Below, in pieces: positions 63,663 through 64,000 of a stretch of DNA of 64,000 bases. Positions within the stretch are counted from its first letter, which is position 1; each line of letters starts with the position of its first letter. The position numbers were made by a program, and so were the translations under genes. The stretch spans positions 208,026-272,025 of the forward strand of contig NZ_LWBS01000327.1 in assembly GCF_001652265.1 (NCBI RefSeq). Direction: 5' to 3'. Source of the stretch: Rhizobium leguminosarum (GTDB lineage Bacteria > Pseudomonadota > Alphaproteobacteria > Rhizobiales > Rhizobiaceae). The notes beneath the pieces were generated by a model, which saw nothing but the letters and a program-made list of their open reading frames with translations, had not been told where the DNA came from and did no database searches.

Positions 63663-64000
63663 CTAGCCCGCATCTCTCACAGCGCCCGTGGCTTTGGTTG
63701 ACGTTGGGCTGTTGGCGGCGGTCGGGGCCGGGCTCGCCGGCGAAGACGAGCGCGGCCGTCGCCGCGATGTGGGGCGTTTTGTCTGGGCCGGTGATGTATC
63801 CTTTTTCGTTGGTGGGTGGGTTCAGGTCCGGCGGCATCATCGGGCCGCAGCGCATATTCGGGCGTGAGCCAGCGCAAATTCCTCGGCATAGGGACAGGCC
63901 GAAGCCATCGCCACCTTGATGCGGCGGACTGAGACGCGGACCTGCGCGCCGATCTTCAACAGCTTCAATCGGATCGTGCCGCAGGTGGCATCGGCAAGCC
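63663..64000 (-). mobile_element. 3' end of an IS1380-family insertion sequence (continues past the window)
   Basis: From 63663 on, the complement reads as a transposase C-terminus followed by a non-coding end finishing in CTGTGAGAGATGCGGGCTAG, like the terminal region of IS1380-type elements. The exact end and target duplication cannot be fixed without the left end. The element stops about 60 bp upstream of the Ldh2 start and is transcribed toward it. Confidence 0.6.
63837..64000 (-). CDS. IS1380-family transposase, C-terminal 53 residues only
   Basis: Reading the complement in the frame that ends at TGA 63837-63839 gives 'TIRLKLLKIGAQVRVSVRRI', 'KVAMASACPYAEEFALAHAR' and then ICAAAR. The phrase 'L-K-x-G-A-x-V-x-x-S-V-R-R-x' with 'MASACPY' is the characteristic tail of IS1380 DDE transposases. 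The rest of the gene is right of the window, so intactness is unknown. Confidence 0.82.
   Translation of the reverse strand, partial: LADATCGTIRLKLLKIGAQVRVSVRRIKVAMASACPYAEEFALAHARICAAAR

Overview
The window looks like a piece of a Rhizobium (R. leguminosarum/R. etli-like) genome. Reasons: high-GC alphaproteobacterial codon use; small families typical of rhizobia (DUF982, DUF2934, DUF6522-like); many ABC uptake systems with local LacI, GntR and Lrp regulators; and RIME-type palindromic intergenic repeats. The mix of catabolic cassettes, a GroESL copy, a damaged gene, an orphan antitoxin and an IS end suggests an accessory replicon or a variable chromosomal region. That last point is inference.

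Layout. 1-3.2 kb: end of a LacI regulator, an orphan antitoxin, a FadR-type GntR regulator, then a cysteine hydrolase translationally coupled to a GlxA-like AraC regulator. 3.2-14.2 kb: an oligosaccharide uptake-and-degradation locus. A cytoplasmic heparinase II/III-like lyase and a discoidin-like protein run leftward. A CUT1 ABC transporter (two permeases, ATPase, binding protein), a GH88 unsaturated glycuronyl hydrolase, a YesL-like protein and a DUF2264 protein run rightward. 14.2-24.2 kb: HIT hydrolase, two small alpha/beta-barrel-like proteins, a stress-type set of small proteins (HD, DUF2934 and others), groES-groEL behind a CIRCE operator with RIME repeats in the leader and the spacer, an HPP-CBS membrane protein, a LysR regulator, a frameshifted membrane-protein gene and a GNAT protein. 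24.4-31.0 kb: a catabolic run of ArgE-like deacylase, hydroxyacid dehydrogenase, cupin, ALDH, tartrate/isopropylmalate-type dehydrogenase and a second ALDH.

31.2-38.9 kb is the most unusual part. A SARP-like regulator with TPRs is followed by a PAP2/vanadium-haloperoxidase-fold protein carrying an Asn-Lys repeat tract, a subtilisin-like protease, an HQxxH metalloprotein-like protein, a ThiF/MoeB-type E1-like adenylyltransferase and a small peptide. The genes form two probable operons split by a terminator. TTGACG/TTTACG direct repeats with an exact 11-bp period lie upstream of both the regulator gene and the second operon. This looks like a regulated peptide- or protein-modification system that I cannot match to a described one.

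39.4-48.0 kb: an acid-sugar (L-threonate/erythronate type) pathway around a LacI regulator. OtnC is on one side and an MFS transporter, LtnD, OtnI and OtnK on the other, with three near-identical palindromic operators between the divergent units. 48.1-58.9 kb: amino-compound uptake and catabolism (GNAT, class III aminotransferase, HAD, Dpp-type ABC transporter with fused ATPases, Lrp regulator, FAD oxidase). 59-63.6 kb: leftward alpha/beta hydrolase, ALDH, iron-containing ADH and Ldh2-type dehydrogenase. The right edge holds the 3' end of an IS1380-family element pointing into that last operon.

I saw no rRNA, tRNA or CRISPR array, but I did not run a covariance search.
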